A stretch of DNA of 64,000 bases from Paenibacillus alba (GCF_013204855.1 NZ_JABMKZ010000031.1:1-64000), one strand, 5' to 3'; positions 27,378-38,488 are shown, numbered from the stretch's first letter. The notes: generated by a model not told the origin, from the letters alone. Program-made: numbers and translations.

Positions 27378-30260
27378 TTAGCCTACGGATTCTTCCAGAA
27401 CAGCTAATCGCTTCGCGTAATTCTCAGAGCGCTCACGATCCCTCTCGAGGATCGGTTTCAAGTACTGGCCAGTGTAAGACCCGGCCACCTTCACGACATC
27501 CTCCGGCGTACCAGAAGCCACGATCAGCCCGCCTCGGTTGCCACCCTCGGGGCCTAGATCGATGACGTGGTCCGCCGTCTTAATGACATCGAGGTTATGC
27601 TCGATGACAAGCACCGTTTCACCGTTCTCGACGAGGCGGTGAAGCACCTTCAGCAGACGATCGATATCGTGGATGTGGAGCCCCGTCGTGGGCTCATCCA
27701 GGATGTAGATCGTCTTGCCTGTACTGCGGCGGTACAGCTCCGCCGCGAGCTTCACACGCTGGGCTTCGCCGCCGGACAGCGTCGTTGCAGGCTGGCCAAG
27801 TGTCATGTAGCCCAGCCCCACGTCAAGAAGCGTTGTCAGCTTGCGATGAATGCGCGGCAAGTTCTTGAAGAACTCGCAGCCGTCTTCAATCGTCATCTCC
27901 AGCACCTCTGAAATGCTCTTGCCTTTGTACTTCACTTCCATCGTTTCACGGTTATATCGTTTGCCTTTGCAAACTTCACAAGGTACGTAGACGTCTGGCA
28001 AGAAATGCATCTCGATCTTAATGATGCCATCTCCACGGCAAGCCTCACAACGGCCGCCCTTCACGTTAAAGCTGAAGCGTCCTTTCTTATATCCACGTAC
28101 CTTGGCTTCATTCGTATTGGCATACACATCACGAATATCATCGAAAACCCCAGTATAGGTCGCAGGATTAGAGCGAGGCGTACGACCAATCGGAGATTGA
28201 TCAATATCGATCACTTTATCAATGTGCTCCAATCCGACAATCTCCTTGTATTCACCTGGGCGCACTTTAGCCCCATTCAAATCACGTGCCAAGGTTTTGA
28301 ATAAGATTTCATTAATTAATGTGCTTTTGCCTGAACCGGAAACCCCTGTTACACAAGTGAAGACCCCAAGAGGCACTTTCGCGGAGACATTGCGCAAGTT
28401 GTTCTCTTTGGCTCCTTTGACCTCAAGCCATTTCCCATTCGGCTTGCGTCTGACAGCGGGAATAGGAATGAACTTCTTGCCGCTCATGTATTGCCCTGTA
28501 AGCGAGTTATCGTCTTCCATCAGCTCAGCAGGCGTTCCCTGTGCAATAACTTGTCCGCCGTGGATACCAGCGCCTGGCCCGATATCGATAATATAATCGG
28601 CTGCCATCATCGTGTCTTCATCATGTTCAACGACAATCAACGTGTTCCCAAGGTTACGCATATGTTCGAGCGTCTGTATCAGACGCGCATTATCCCGTTG
28701 ATGGAGCCCGATGCTAGGCTCATCCAAGATATAGAGAACCCCCATCAAGCTGGATCCAATCTGTGTAGCCAACCGAATTCGCTGCGCTTCCCCACCTGAC
28801 AACGTGCCTGCTGCCCGATGCATCGTCAAATAATCAAGACCTACATTCACCAGAAAGCCTAGACGAGCCCTGATTTCTTTGAGAATCAGATTGGAGATCG
28901 TCATTTCTTTCTCATTCAAATCAAGACCTTTAAACCATTCCTCCGCTTCTCCGATAGAGAGTGAAGTTGCGTGCGCAATATTTTTGCCGTTGATTGTTAC
29001 TGCCAATGTTTCTGGCTTCAAACGCTGTCCCTTGCACTTCGGACAAGGCTTAGTGCTCATATACGTCTGTATATGCTCACGTATGCCCTCAGAGAACGTA
29101 TCCTTGAATCGGCGCTCTAAGTTGCGAATAATACCTTCGAATGGCACCAGCGCCTCCTTCGTAGCTCCCATATCATTCTCATAGCGGAAGCGAATCTTCT
29201 CGCCGCCCGTTCCATAGAGGATGACCTTCATCTGATCGCTGGTTAACTCAGAAACGGATACATTTCGGTCGATGTTGTAATGCTCACAAACCGCGGCAAG
29301 AAACTGAGGATAATAGTTGGATGTGCTGCCAGCCCAAGCTTCGAACGCACCTTCTTCGATCGTCAGCTTCATATCTGGTACGAGCAAATCCGGATCAACA
29401 ATCATCTGGCTGCCCAATCCATCACAATCCGGACAAGCACCAAATGGGCTGTTGAACGAGAACATTCTCGGTGCCAGTTCTTCAACGCTAAAGCCACATT
29501 CCGGACAGGCCAAGTTCTGGCTAAACATCAGCTCTTCTTGATCGATGATGTCGACAATGACGCGTCCATTAGCAAGCTTAAGCGCTGTTTCCAAGGAATC
29601 AGCGAGACGTGTTGCGACGTCTTCTTTAATGACAATACGGTCAACAACAACGTCAATCGTATGCTTCTTATTCTTATCCAGCTCAATCTTCTCAGAGAGA
29701 TCCAGCGTTTCGCCGTTAACACGCACACGGACGAAGCCTTGCTTCTGGACATCCGTAAACAGTTTCAGATGTTCACCTTTGCGTCCTGAAACAAGCGGAG
29801 CCAGAATTTGAAGCTTCGTGCGTTCTGGATATTCCATAATGCGGTCCACCATTTGTTCCACGGTTTGCGAAGTAATCTCGATGCCGTGGGTCGGACAGTG
29901 CGGCCGCCCGATACGAGCGTATAACAAACGCAAATAATCATAAATTTCCGTAACCGTTCCAACCGTTGAGCGGGGATTACGGCTCGTCGTCTTCTGATCG
30001 ATGGAAATCGCCGGTGACAACCCTTCAATCGAATCCACATCCGGTTTATCCATTTGCCCTAGAAATTGCCGAGCATAAGCAGATAGAGATTCCACGTATC
30101 TGCGCTGCCCTTCCGCATAAATCGTATCAAAGGCAAGCGATGACTTCCCCGAACCACTTAAGCCGGTTAACACAACGAACTTATCACGCGGAATTGTGAC
30201 GTCGATATTTTTGAGATTGTGAGCCCTAGCTCCTTTAATGACGATTTGGTCTCTAGACAC
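27378..30260 (-). CDS. uvrA: Excinuclease ABC subunit A (UvrA)
   Basis: The damage-recognition ATPase of nucleotide excision repair, forming UvrA2-UvrB on DNA. The length, 960 residues, is standard. Two ABC modules carry Walker A motifs GLSGSGKSS (33-41) and GVSGSGKST, with signatures LSGGEAQR in each. Zinc modules CPECG...CPDCDG and CEACRGDG...CEVCKG are intact. The start is GTG, preceded by AGGAAGGG. It follows uvrB by 37 bp with a stem-loop between them. Confidence 0.98.
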   Translation of the reverse strand: MSRDQIVIKGARAHNLKNIDVTIPRDKFVVLTGLSGSGKSSLAFDTIYAEGQRRYVESLSAYARQFLGQMDKPDVDSIEGLSPAISIDQKTTSRNPRSTVGTVTEIYDYLRLLYARIGRPHCPTHGIEITSQTVEQMVDRIMEYPERTKLQILAPLVSGRKGEHLKLFTDVQKQGFVRVRVNGETLDLSEKIELDKNKKHTIDVVVDRIVIKEDVATRLADSLETALKLANGRVIVDIIDQEELMFSQNLACPECGFSVEELAPRMFSFNSPFGACPDCDGLGSQMIVDPDLLVPDMKLTIEEGAFEAWAGSTSNYYPQFLAAVCEHYNIDRNVSVSELTSDQMKVILYGTGGEKIRFRYENDMGATKEALVPFEGIIRNLERRFKDTFSEGIREHIQTYMSTKPCPKCKGQRLKPETLAVTINGKNIAHATSLSIGEAEEWFKGLDLNEKEMTISNLILKEIRARLGFLVNVGLDYLTMHRAAGTLSGGEAQRIRLATQIGSSLMGVLYILDEPSIGLHQRDNARLIQTLEHMRNLGNTLIVVEHDEDTMMAADYIIDIGPGAGIHGGQVIAQGTPAELMEDDNSLTGQYMSGKKFIPIPAVRRKPNGKWLEVKGAKENNLRNVSAKVPLGVFTCVTGVSGSGKSTLINEILFKTLARDLNGAKVRPGEYKEIVGLEHIDKVIDIDQSPIGRTPRSNPATYTGVFDDIRDVYANTNEAKVRGYKKGRFSFNVKGGRCEACRGDGIIKIEMHFLPDVYVPCEVCKGKRYNRETMEVKYKGKSISEVLEMTIEDGCEFFKNLPRIHRKLTTLLDVGLGYMTLGQPATTLSGGEAQRVKLAAELYRRSTGKTIYILDEPTTGLHIHDIDRLLKVLHRLVENGETVLVIEHNLDVIKTADHVIDLGPEGGNRGGLIVASGTPEDVVKVAGSYTGQYLKPILERDRERSENYAKRLAVLEESVG

Positions 30261-30283
30261 GTTACCCTTCCTCTCCTATGTGG

Positions 30284-30309
30284 AGCTGACGCCCATCTAG
30301 GCGTCAGCT
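30284..30309 (-). other. Stem-loop at the uvrB-uvrA junction
   Basis: AGCTGACGCC (30300-30309 on the minus strand) pairs perfectly with GGCGTCAGCT (30284-30293) around 6 nt. It includes the uvrB stop codon and has no T-run, so it is probably not a terminator; it could tune the relative expression of the two subunits. Confidence 0.75.
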
Positions 30310-32294
30310 TTCATTTCCATAATAGCGTCACGAAGCTGCGCCGCTCGTTCAAATTGCAGATTCTTCGCGGCTTCTTTCATCTCGCCTTCCAGTCGCTCGA
30401 TCAGCGATGCGCGGTCTTTCTTGGACATCTTCGCGCCCTTCACATCTGCCAGATAATCGGCTTTCTCTTCCGCTACCTTCGTAGCTTCGATAACATCGCG
30501 AATTTTCTTGGCAATCGTCTGTGGTGTAATACCAAGCTTCTCGTTATGCGCTTCTTGCAGGCTCCGACGGCGACTTGTTTCATAGATAGCCTTCTGCATG
30601 GAGTCCGTAATCTTATCCCCATACATAATCACGCGGCCATCCGAGTTCCGTGCGGCACGACCGATGGTTTGAATCAGAGAACGTTCCGAACGCAAGAATC
30701 CTTCTTTGTCCGCATCCAAGATCGCAACCAGCGATACCTCCGGCAAATCAAGTCCTTCTCTTAACAGGTTGATCCCTACAAGAACATGGAATGTTCCCAA
30801 CCGCAGGTCCCGTAAAATCTGCATTCGTTCAAATGTTTTGATATCGGAGTGCAAATAACGAACTTTAATCCCGATTTCTTTGAAGTAATCCGTTAAGTCC
30901 TCCGACATCTTCTTCGTTAATGTCGTCACGAGCACACGCTCATCTTTGCGTATGCGATCATGAATCTCGGCGATCAGATCATCAATCTGACCTTTCGTTG
31001 GTCTCACCTCAATAATAGGATCCAACAAGCCTGTAGGACGAATAATTTGCTGCACCATCTCTGGGCAATGCTCCAACTCGTAAGGTCCCGGTGTTGCCGA
31101 TATATATAAAATTTGATCCACTTTCTCCTCAAACTCTTCAAACCGCAGAGGGCGATTATCCAGTGCGGATGGCAGACGGAAACCATGGTCAACCAATACT
31201 TCTTTTCTCGCTCTATCGCCATTGTACATGGCACGAATCTGAGGCAATGTTACGTGCGACTCATCGACCATGAACAGCATGTCATCCGGGAAATAATCGA
31301 TCAACGTGTAAGGAGTAGCCCCTCGCTCACGGAAAGTTAACGGTCCCGAGTAATTCTCGATACCGGAGCAGAAGCCCATCTCTTGCATCATTTCCATATC
31401 GTAACGTGTCCGTTGCTCCAGTCTTTGAGCTTCGAGCAGCTTTCCTTGCTCCTTCAGCTCAGCTAGACGTTCCTCAAGTTCCCGCTCGATATTCACAAGC
31501 GCACGTTTCATCGTATCTTCGTGCGTCACAAAGTGAGACGCTGGGAAGATCGCAATATGTTCGCGTTCGCCAATGATTTCACCAGTCAGCACGTTGATTT
31601 CCGTAATACGTTCAATCTCATCGCCGAACAACTCGACTCTTACCGCTTGTTCCCCATGCGATGCCGGGAAAATCTCAACGACATCTCCGCGCACGCGAAA
31701 CGTCCCGCGGACAAAATTCAAATCGTTTCTCTGATATTGAATGTCTACGAGTTTATGAAGAATCTCATTTCGCGACTTCTCCATCCCTACACGCAAAGAA
31801 AGCAGCATATTGCCATATTCAATCGGCGAACCCAAACCATAAATACACGAGACGCTCGCAACGATAATAACGTCGCGTCGTTCGAACAAGGAACTGGTCG
31901 CGGAATGGCGAAGTTTATCGATCTCTTCATTAATGCTGGAATCTTTCTCGATGTAAGTATCAGAGGAGGCAATGTAGGCTTCTGGCTGGTAGTAATCATA
32001 GTAGCTAACGAAGTAGGAGACGGCGTTGTGAGGAAAAAATTCTTTGAATTCGCTGCACAATTGTGCGGCTAACGTTTTGTTATGGGCAATAATCAAGGTC
32101 GGTCTGTTCAGCTTGGCAATGACTTGCGCCGCTGTAAAAGTTTTCCCTGTTCCTGTCGCACCCAAAAGCGTCTGGTGCCTTTTGCCAGATTGAATGCTTT
32201 GGACGATTTCCTCAATCGCTTGAGGCTGGTCACCTTGTGGAGAAAAATCAGATACGAGCTCAAACTTCTTAGAACTAACAACAAGATCACTCAT
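30297..32294 (-). CDS. uvrB: Excinuclease ABC subunit B (UvrB)
   Basis: The damage-verifying helicase-like subunit of nucleotide excision repair. Walker A is [10 protein letters not shown] (45-54). DESHVTLPQ is the motif II region, and the C-terminal UVR domain ([20 protein letters not shown]) is the UvrC-contact segment. The 665-residue length is normal. The GTG at 32297 and ATG at 32294 are adjacent; AGGTGAT suits the ATG. It is the first gene of a uvrBA operon, with a promoter and LexA-like dyad upstream. Confidence 0.98.
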   Translation of the reverse strand: MSDLVVSSKKFELVSDFSPQGDQPQAIEEIVQSIQSGKRHQTLLGATGTGKTFTAAQVIAKLNRPTLIIAHNKTLAAQLCSEFKEFFPHNAVSYFVSYYDYYQPEAYIASSDTYIEKDSSINEEIDKLRHSATSSLFERRDVIIVASVSCIYGLGSPIEYGNMLLSLRVGMEKSRNEILHKLVDIQYQRNDLNFVRGTFRVRGDVVEIFPASHGEQAVRVELFGDEIERITEINVLTGEIIGEREHIAIFPASHFVTHEDTMKRALVNIERELEERLAELKEQGKLLEAQRLEQRTRYDMEMMQEMGFCSGIENYSGPLTFRERGATPYTLIDYFPDDMLFMVDESHVTLPQIRAMYNGDRARKEVLVDHGFRLPSALDNRPLRFEEFEEKVDQILYISATPGPYELEHCPEMVQQIIRPTGLLDPIIEVRPTKGQIDDLIAEIHDRIRKDERVLVTTLTKKMSEDLTDYFKEIGIKVRYLHSDIKTFERMQILRDLRLGTFHVLVGINLLREGLDLPEVSLVAILDADKEGFLRSERSLIQTIGRAARNSDGRVIMYGDKITDSMQKAIYETSRRRSLQEAHNEKLGITPQTIAKKIRDVIEATKVAEEKADYLADVKGAKMSKKDRASLIERLEGEMKEAAKNLQFERAAQLRDAIMEMKADA

Positions 32295-32422
32295 CACTTA
32301 TCACCTACACTTATGAAATAAATCGAACTTTTATCCTATTCATTTTCCATTTGTAATATCCGATATAGAAGTTTATGGAACTCGAAAGTCCAATTATGAA
32401 GGGAATTCTGACAGCCCTCATA

Positions 32423-32474
32423 AGAATGTTTGTTCTGGTTTTTCCATTATACTCTTTTTAAATCATGGATGCAA
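32423..32474 (-). promoter_or_regulatory. uvrBA promoter with possible LexA/DinR box
   Basis: Minus strand: -35 TTGCAT (32469-32474), 17-bp spacer and -10 TATAAT (32446-32451). Directly downstream lies the dyad AGAACAAACATTCT (32423-32436), which matches the Bacillus SOS box CGAAC-N4-GTTCG only in part (three mismatches). Promoter is convincing; SOS control is a guess consistent with the known regulation of uvrBA. Confidence 0.55.
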
Positions 32475-32586
32475 ACGGCAATATCTGTTACATCCCGTCC
32501 GCAGCATGATTAGACACCTTTGGAATGTCGCACAAAAGGCTTGTAAAATCTCAATTCTTTTTACGCTAATTAGGAGTGGTACAGTC

Positions 32587-33384
32587 ATGGATTTGACAAC
32601 AGTATTAGGATTAGTCTTAGGTCTTGTAGGTTTAATAGGCGGTTATGTTTGGGATGGGGGCCACATCAGTTCCCTAATTATCCCAAGCGCGATGTTAATT
32701 GTATTCGGCGGAACTTTTGGAGCAGTTGCTATTAGCTTTCCACTCTCCACGTTAGCCAAAATCCCCAAAGCATTGGGCATTGCCTTCAAAGAAGCAAAAA
32801 GAGATCCCAGCGCAACAATTGACGAGCTTGTCGATATGGCGTCTATCGCTCGCAGAGAAGGCGTTTTGGCGCTCGAACAGCGTGCGCAGGAACATACGAA
32901 TCCCTTTTTGAAGGATGGTTTGCTGATGGTCGTGGATGGTACTGATCCTGAACTGACCAGGCAAATTCTCGAACTGGAAATGGATGCGATTGAGCATCAA
33001 GTTGACAATATGTCCAAAGTCTTCGAAGCTGGGGGCGGCTATGCGCCAACGATGGGAATCATCGGTACGGTTATGGGCCTTATCCACGTTCTGGGCAATC
33101 TCGATGACCCCACTAGTCTTGGACCGGCCATCGCAGTAGCCTTCACAGCTACCCTTTATGGCGTTATGAGCGCTAACTTGATCTATCTCCCGCTTGCCAA
33201 CAAAATCAAAGTGCGCGGCAAAGAGATGGTCTCCGAAATGGAACTGATGCTCGAAGGCATTCTTGCCCTGCAAGCGGGTGAAAACCCTCAGTTAATTAAG
33301 AAAAAACTGAATTCCTTCCTCCACGATAAATCGTCCAGAAAAGCAGTCAAAGAGGAGGAAGCCGACAATGGCGCGGAGAGGTAA
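32587..33384 (+). CDS. Flagellar motor stator protein MotA/MotP family
   Basis: A 265-residue protein with four predicted membrane helices and a large cytoplasmic loop. The signature AGGGYAPTMGIIGTVMGLIHVL and LGPAIAVAFTATLYGV are typical of MotA/ExbB-type proteins. The start at 32587 has AGGAG upstream; the frame's earlier codons are not used. It overlaps the motB-type gene by 17 bp. The pair makes the ion-driven stator of the flagellar motor. Whether it uses H+ (MotA) or Na+ (MotP) cannot be told from sequence alone, so no symbol is given. Confidence 0.92.
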   Translation: MDLTTVLGLVLGLVGLIGGYVWDGGHISSLIIPSAMLIVFGGTFGAVAISFPLSTLAKIPKALGIAFKEAKRDPSATIDELVDMASIARREGVLALEQRAQEHTNPFLKDGLLMVVDGTDPELTRQILELEMDAIEHQVDNMSKVFEAGGGYAPTMGIIGTVMGLIHVLGNLDDPTSLGPAIAVAFTATLYGVMSANLIYLPLANKIKVRGKEMVSEMELMLEGILALQAGENPQLIKKKLNSFLHDKSSRKAVKEEEADNGAER

Positions 33385-34189
33385 GAAGCACGAAGAGCAT
33401 GTCAATCATGAGAGATGGCTCATTACCTATGCGGACTTAATCACTTTGCTGCTCGTATTCTTCATCATTATGTATGCCATGAGTAAAGTCGATGTTCAAA
33501 AGTATGCCGTTCTCGCCCAAGTCTTAAACCTGCAGTTCCAAAAGGCCGATTCGGTTTTGGATAAAGGACATGGCATCAGCGGTCAAATGACCCCAAAACA
33601 AGGAGACTCCGACAGCAAGGACAAGGACTTTACCAAGCAGAATCTGGATGATAAGAAAGAAGAGAAGAATCAAACGAAGCCGGAAGACAGTGAGAAAGAG
33701 AAGCGCGAGAAGGAGCTTCAAGATCTTTTGAAACAAGTGCAAGCTTATATTAAGGATCAAAATTTGGAAGCCCAAGTATCTGCCAGCGATACCGAACGTG
33801 GTGTTGCCATCACGCTGAATGACTTATTCCTATTTGATTTGGGCAAAGCCGATCTCAAGCCAGCCTCCTCACCGATTCTGCAAAAGCTTGCTTCCCTGTT
33901 CCCTACTTTGAACAGTAAAGTAAGCATTGAAGGGCATACCGATAATTTACCGCTCGCTACGGGATCGCCTTTTCAGGATAACTGGGGCTTGTCATTCGCC
34001 CGCTCCCTTTCGGTGCTTCGCTATTTCAGTGATACCGCTAAGCTTGATAACAACAAATTCATCGCAACAGCATACGCTGATACGATGCCCAAAGTTCCCA
34101 ACACCAGCGATGAGAACCGCAGCAAAAACCGCCGCGTCGAAATCATTGTCCTGCGTGATGGACTAGCCCCTGTAGCTACCATTAAATAA
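33368..34189 (+). CDS. Flagellar motor stator protein MotB/MotS family
   Basis: A 273-residue partner of the upstream protein. One membrane helix holds the ion-binding Asp23 (WLITYADLITLLLVFFIIMY). A long, highly charged Lys/Glu-rich linker (about 65-120) is followed by an OmpA-like peptidoglycan-binding domain (SIEGHTDNLP; NWGLSFARSLSVLRYF; NRSKNRRVEIIVL). The domain anchors the stator to the cell wall. The gene ends at a bidirectional terminator. Confidence 0.93.
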   Translation: MARRGKKHEEHVNHERWLITYADLITLLLVFFIIMYAMSKVDVQKYAVLAQVLNLQFQKADSVLDKGHGISGQMTPKQGDSDSKDKDFTKQNLDDKKEEKNQTKPEDSEKEKREKELQDLLKQVQAYIKDQNLEAQVSASDTERGVAITLNDLFLFDLGKADLKPASSPILQKLASLFPTLNSKVSIEGHTDNLPLATGSPFQDNWGLSFARSLSVLRYFSDTAKLDNNKFIATAYADTMPKVPNTSDENRSKNRRVEIIVLRDGLAPVATIK

Positions 34190-34191
34190 AA

Positions 34192-34232
34192 ATGACCCTA
34201 CCTCTTCAAGCTTGGAGAGATAGGGTCTTTTA
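34192..34232. terminator. Bidirectional terminator between the stator and minJ-like genes
   Basis: GACCCTACCTCT pairs with AGAGATAGGGTC (one mismatch) and is followed by TTTTATTT on the plus strand. It separates two convergent genes. Confidence 0.8.
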
Positions 34233-34233
34233 T

Positions 34234-35517
34234 TTACATGGATTTCGTTGAATCGTTGGATAGCAAACCGGTCAATTTACTCCGCAAATAGGAAAACAGA
34301 TGCATCGGACGATGTTCCGTGAAGTACAAAGCATCTTGATCCGGCGCCAAAATGATGCCTAACTGATGATGCTCTCCCGCATAAATCGCACGATGAAGGA
34401 ACCGTACCTCGCCTTGGTCATTCAGTACTTCGAGCCTGCAAAATGCTGAGTTTAACCCCATTGCGACATGCAGATCTGTCTTCGTTTTGATTTTGTGGCC
34501 GTTTACCTTGTGCAACAGCTCACCCACTTGAATGCCTAAATCTTGCGCAGGGCTGTTCGGCACGACCGAAAGGACCATTAGCCCCCGTGGGGAGTGGACA
34601 TAGAAAGGTACCTGCTTCTCTTCTTTCCATTGGCTGTAACGTACTAGGCCTTCATGAAGCGCAATGCTAAGTAATGCTCCCACGAGTATTAAAGGCGACC
34701 AGTAGTGCGCAGCAATCGCTGTTCCCAATAAAATAAGCCCATAGAGGTACAGCAGGCTTGCACTGAAACGAGCTTGCTTGCCCGGAAGCTTGGAGATCGT
34801 TAGCTCCGTGAAACCTATCATGGCGGGGAACGCAAGCAGCGTCCATCCAGATGCAAGGTTCGATCCAAACAGCGTTTCCCATGGCAGATTCAGTGTGCTC
34901 CCCCCAGCCAAAGGGACTAAGAGAAATAAGGGAACGGGCCAGAATCCCTGCAGCTGCTGTGCGCCAACAATCTGACCTCGTTTTCTTTCAAGGAAAAGCG
35001 GCGTTGCCATCCGCGCGCCCTGAAATCCGACAAGAAAGCCTTCAAGCAGATGCAGCACAGCGACAATTACCAGTAAGGACGCAATGTCCGCGCCCGCTAC
35101 CACGCTCAGGATCGGAACATCCGCTTGAAGGCTAGCCGAATTAGGAAGCCAGGAAAGAATGACCTGCGCCAATCCCATAATGCCAACAGCGTACGCCAAG
35201 CAGAGGAATCGAATCCGAAACATAACGAGAACAACCGTTAGAACCCACAGAAGAATCACCACATCTGCTTCAACACTGACACCAATGAAGAGCATAAGGA
35301 GGGAAGCGATTAGTCCACCAATCCAGCCCCAAAGCACGGTGCGCCACGTTTCATTAAGCAGCGAATGCAGACGCGTATGAAATAACTTGCGTTCCATCTG
35401 AATTTGCTTTCGGTAGTGCAGGAGGATAAATAAAATGCCTATATAGTAGAAAGGATTCACAAGCAACTGCCCCAGAGCCTGCAGCAGCCTGTCCAAAAGT
35501 TGATTCAACACATCCAT
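34234..35517 (-). CDS. minJ: MinJ-like PDZ membrane protein
   Basis: A 427-residue protein with about eight membrane helices and a C-terminal cytoplasmic PDZ domain (GLMVLSVVPNSPAQDLGIQVG). This layout and its position beside ctpB and ftsEX match B. subtilis MinJ, the bridge between DivIVA and MinCD that restricts division to midcell. AAGGAG precedes the ATG. A terminator lies between ctpB and this gene, so it may depend on readthrough or an unseen promoter. The symbol rests on layout and synteny, not on alignment. Confidence 0.75.
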   Translation of the reverse strand: MDVLNQLLDRLLQALGQLLVNPFYYIGILFILLHYRKQIQMERKLFHTRLHSLLNETWRTVLWGWIGGLIASLLMLFIGVSVEADVVILLWVLTVVLVMFRIRFLCLAYAVGIMGLAQVILSWLPNSASLQADVPILSVVAGADIASLLVIVAVLHLLEGFLVGFQGARMATPLFLERKRGQIVGAQQLQGFWPVPLFLLVPLAGGSTLNLPWETLFGSNLASGWTLLAFPAMIGFTELTISKLPGKQARFSASLLYLYGLILLGTAIAAHYWSPLILVGALLSIALHEGLVRYSQWKEEKQVPFYVHSPRGLMVLSVVPNSPAQDLGIQVGELLHKVNGHKIKTKTDLHVAMGLNSAFCRLEVLNDQGEVRFLHRAIYAGEHHQLGIILAPDQDALYFTEHRPMHLFSYLRSKLTGLLSNDSTKSM

Positions 35518-35531
35518 ACAAGGGCTCCTTG

Positions 35532-35572
35532 ATAAAAAAGAAGTAGGAAGGCTGCATACGCAACCTTCCTAC
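35532..35572 (-). terminator. Terminator/attenuator between ctpB-type and minJ-like genes
   Basis: Minus strand: GTAGGAAGG...TGC pairs with GCA...CCTTCCTAC, then TTCTTTTTTATC. The T-run ends just before the minJ-like ribosome site. Confidence 0.8.
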
Positions 35573-35638
35573 CTAATTTCGACTACAGGGGCTTCATTTC
35601 CTGCCAACCGCAGCGAATTTCCATTAACACACCAACAA

Positions 35639-37135
35639 TTATTTCCCAAGCTGCTTCTGAATCTGTCCAACCGCCGCTTTCAGCTGCAAGTCATTTTTGG
35701 ATTCGCGAATTTGTAACATAATCGATTTCTCAATTTTATTCGCCGTTTCCACATCCACTTCGCCTGTCATCGGCAAATCGTTCGTCCGTTGGAACGCTTT
35801 AACCGCAGTAACGGTTTTGTCGTTGAAATAACCATCCGAACGCTCTGGATTAAAACCAAGACCCGCCAACATCAACTGCAGGTTTTTCACATCGTCACTC
35901 GTTGTATCCTGTTTAAGCACGCTTTTCTTGGAAAGCGGAGCGGCTTTGAAGTAACCAGGCTGCTCAACGGGAACGTCCGGTGTGATACCCGTTTTGTGAA
36001 TCCAGTTGCCGTTAGGCGTCAACCATTTGTAGACCGTCATTTTAATATTGCTGCCGTCGCCCATTTCCTTTTCGAAAGTAACCTGAACGGTTCCTTTGCC
36101 GTAAGAAGTTTCACCCACGATTTTGCTTCCGACCGCTTCTTGGAAAGCTCCTGCCAGAATCTCCGAGGCACTCGCGCTTCCTTTATTGATGAGAACAGCA
36201 ACCGGATAATTTTTACCTGTTCCTGTAGAAGGCGTCGGCTCTCTCTTGCCATCGCGATTCTCAACCTGAACGATCGGCTTGCCGCTCTTCACGAAGGGAT
36301 TCACAATGTCTACAACGACGTTCAAGAGGCCGCCTGGGTCATTGCGCACATCGATGACAAGACCTTTCATCCCTTTGGCTTCAAGGCTCTTCAGCTCTTC
36401 AGCGAAGCGCACTGCCGTATTGGATGAGAACTGACGGATCTCAATCTTCCCGATTTGATCTTGCATCATTTCGCCGTACACCGTTTCAACATCAATGTTG
36501 TCTCTCACGACAATGACTTGAACGGGATCGCCGGCGCCTTGGCGCAATAAATCAAGTTTGGCTTGCGTCCCTTTGGGGCCTCGAATCTTCATGACGGCTT
36601 GGTTAAGCGTAAGTCCATCCAATTTATCACCGTTTACAGAAACGATGACGTCTTTGGCTTGGATACCAGCTTTCTCCGCAGGCGACCCTTTGATCGGGGA
36701 CACGATCACGAATTTGCCTTCCTCAATGGAGACCTCTGCGCCTATTCCCTGAAAAGAAGATGTGATGCTTTCATCGAACTGCTTAGCTTCTTTCTGGTCC
36801 ATATAAACAGTAAACGGATCTTCCAGAGATTCGAGCATCCCATTGATCGCACCGTTAACCAATTTATCATGATCCGGCTGCTTCAAGTACTTGCTTTCAA
36901 TCAATTGAAAGGTTGTCGAGATTTTGTTCAAATCCTTGCTTGAAAGTCCGGAGGTGCTTGATGAAGCCGCAGCTTTACTGCCTGCCGGCTGCTCATTGCG
37001 CCCCCATGAGAAGGATGAATCCACAATAGTCAGTGTGACAATACTACTTGCAAACATAGCTAACAAAACAAATACAATGACCGTGCGACCTTTGAATTGC
37101 AAAGCGTGATACACCACCTTTTTTCCTAAACCCAT
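35639..37135 (-). CDS. S41 family carboxy-terminal processing protease (CtpB-type)
   Basis: A 498-residue exported protease: an N-terminal membrane segment (TVIVFVLLAMFASSIVTL), a PDZ domain, and an S41 catalytic domain with nucleophile block KGSASASEILAGAFQEAV and the Lys in SYGKGTVQ. The C-terminal peptidoglycan-binding type 1 domain (DVKNLQLMLAGLGFNPERSDG) is typical of Bacillales CtpB/CtpA. CtpB in B. subtilis cleaves SpoIVFA in sporulation; the same role is possible but not shown. The ATG at 37135 has a weak AGGCG site; an upstream TTG in frame at 37165 has none. Confidence 0.9.
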   Translation of the reverse strand: MGLGKKVVYHALQFKGRTVIVFVLLAMFASSIVTLTIVDSSFSWGRNEQPAGSKAAASSSTSGLSSKDLNKISTTFQLIESKYLKQPDHDKLVNGAINGMLESLEDPFTVYMDQKEAKQFDESITSSFQGIGAEVSIEEGKFVIVSPIKGSPAEKAGIQAKDVIVSVNGDKLDGLTLNQAVMKIRGPKGTQAKLDLLRQGAGDPVQVIVVRDNIDVETVYGEMMQDQIGKIEIRQFSSNTAVRFAEELKSLEAKGMKGLVIDVRNDPGGLLNVVVDIVNPFVKSGKPIVQVENRDGKREPTPSTGTGKNYPVAVLINKGSASASEILAGAFQEAVGSKIVGETSYGKGTVQVTFEKEMGDGSNIKMTVYKWLTPNGNWIHKTGITPDVPVEQPGYFKAAPLSKKSVLKQDTTSDDVKNLQLMLAGLGFNPERSDGYFNDKTVTAVKAFQRTNDLPMTGEVDVETANKIEKSIMLQIRESKNDLQLKAAVGQIQKQLGK

Positions 37136-37193
37136 TTGAGTTCGCCTGTTTGTAGTATATGACAAGCTATTCCCATTTTATAACCAAGTTGTC

Positions 37194-38387
37194 CTATCGC
37201 AGGAACGGTTTAGGATCGGTCGGAACTTCATTCAACCTAACTTCAAAATGGAGATGATTTCCTGTCGACTGTCCCGTGGAGCCCACTCCTGCAATCTTCT
37301 GTCCGCGCTTCACAACATCGCCGACTTTCACATAGATGCCATCGTTCATAATGTGCCCATAGACCGTCCATAAGCCGTTCCCATGATTCACGATGACACA
37401 ATTGCCGTAACCGTTCATCCAAGAAGCATAAATGACGGAACCGTTCTCTGCAGCGAGAATTCCCGTTCCTTTGGCTGCTCCCAAATCAATCCCTTTATGA
37501 TTCTCTGATTTACCTGTTACCGGATTGATGCGATTTACGAAATCAGATGTAATCTGTGCTTGCGCGGCAAGCGGGTACCCTAGCTTCCCGCCCGCATATG
37601 TAAAGGGAGACTTCGCTTTGCTGGCAGCGCGCTTCTTCTCTTGAAGTTCCGCTTCTTGCTTGGCAATCTGCGTAATCTGCTTATCGCTTTCCTCAGAAAT
37701 ATCCTCGAGCACCTTCTCTTGCTTAGAAAGCGAAGCAATCTTAACTTCCTTAGCCTTCTCCTTGGCTTGCAGATCATCACGAAGAGCATCCGCATCGGCA
37801 TACAACACTTTTACCTGCTCCAACTGCTTCTCTGTTTCTTCTTTCTTCAAAGCTACTGTTTCTTTATCTTTCTTATTTGACTCTAGTATAGACTTATCCT
37901 GACTCACAATGGCTTTCAAAGCCTCAACGCGATTCAAGAAATCAGAGAAACTGGTCGCGCTCAACAGCACGTCCATATAGGAGACAAATCCGTTCATATA
38001 CATCAAGCGAACACGGGATTTCAGCATGCTATCACGGCTTTGCACGCGTGCAACCGCTTCGTCCAGCTGTTTGGCATTGCTCTCCAACGTATCCGAAACT
38101 TGATCGATTTGCTCATTCAGCATCGTCAGTCTCTTGCTGGCTTCATTCACCTGATTCAAGAGAGTCGTCATATCCTTAGCCGTTTGATCTTTCTCGTTCT
38201 GTACCTTCGTTATCTGATTCTGCGCCTCATTCGCCTTCTGCTGTGCATCTGCTTTTTGCTTCTTAAGCTGAGTCAACTGCTGATCGATCTTATCCGTTGT
38301 GGAAGCGGCATAACCCGCATAGGGAACTGCAGCAACCGAAGCCGCAATCCCAAGTGTCAACACCAAGGGTAGAATCTTTTTCTTCAA
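37194..38387 (-). CDS. M23 family peptidoglycan endopeptidase with coiled coil (EnvC-like)
   Basis: A 397-residue secreted protein. Residues 1-28 are a signal peptide (LVLTLGIAASVAAVPYAGYA). Residues ~30-250 form a long two-part coiled coil. The LytM domain has all four metal/catalytic motifs: HKGIDLGA, VYGHI, and GNHLHFEVR, so it should be active, unlike E. coli EnvC. Position next to ftsEX suggests it is a wall hydrolase controlled by FtsEX, as CwlO is in B. subtilis. Confidence 0.9.
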   Translation of the reverse strand: MKKKILPLVLTLGIAASVAAVPYAGYAASTTDKIDQQLTQLKKQKADAQQKANEAQNQITKVQNEKDQTAKDMTTLLNQVNEASKRLTMLNEQIDQVSDTLESNAKQLDEAVARVQSRDSMLKSRVRLMYMNGFVSYMDVLLSATSFSDFLNRVEALKAIVSQDKSILESNKKDKETVALKKEETEKQLEQVKVLYADADALRDDLQAKEKAKEVKIASLSKQEKVLEDISEESDKQITQIAKQEAELQEKKRAASKAKSPFTYAGGKLGYPLAAQAQITSDFVNRINPVTGKSENHKGIDLGAAKGTGILAAENGSVIYASWMNGYGNCVIVNHGNGLWTVYGHIMNDGIYVKVGDVVKRGQKIAGVGSTGQSTGNHLHFEVRLNEVPTDPKPFLR

Positions 38388-38488
38388 GCACGTAGCCTCC
38401 CCATCATCAATAGCCTGATGTTACTTTGTGAATCTATTTTTCTTTGAATCTGTTAATCTATGTAAATGTTTGAATAGAGATAAAAGTT

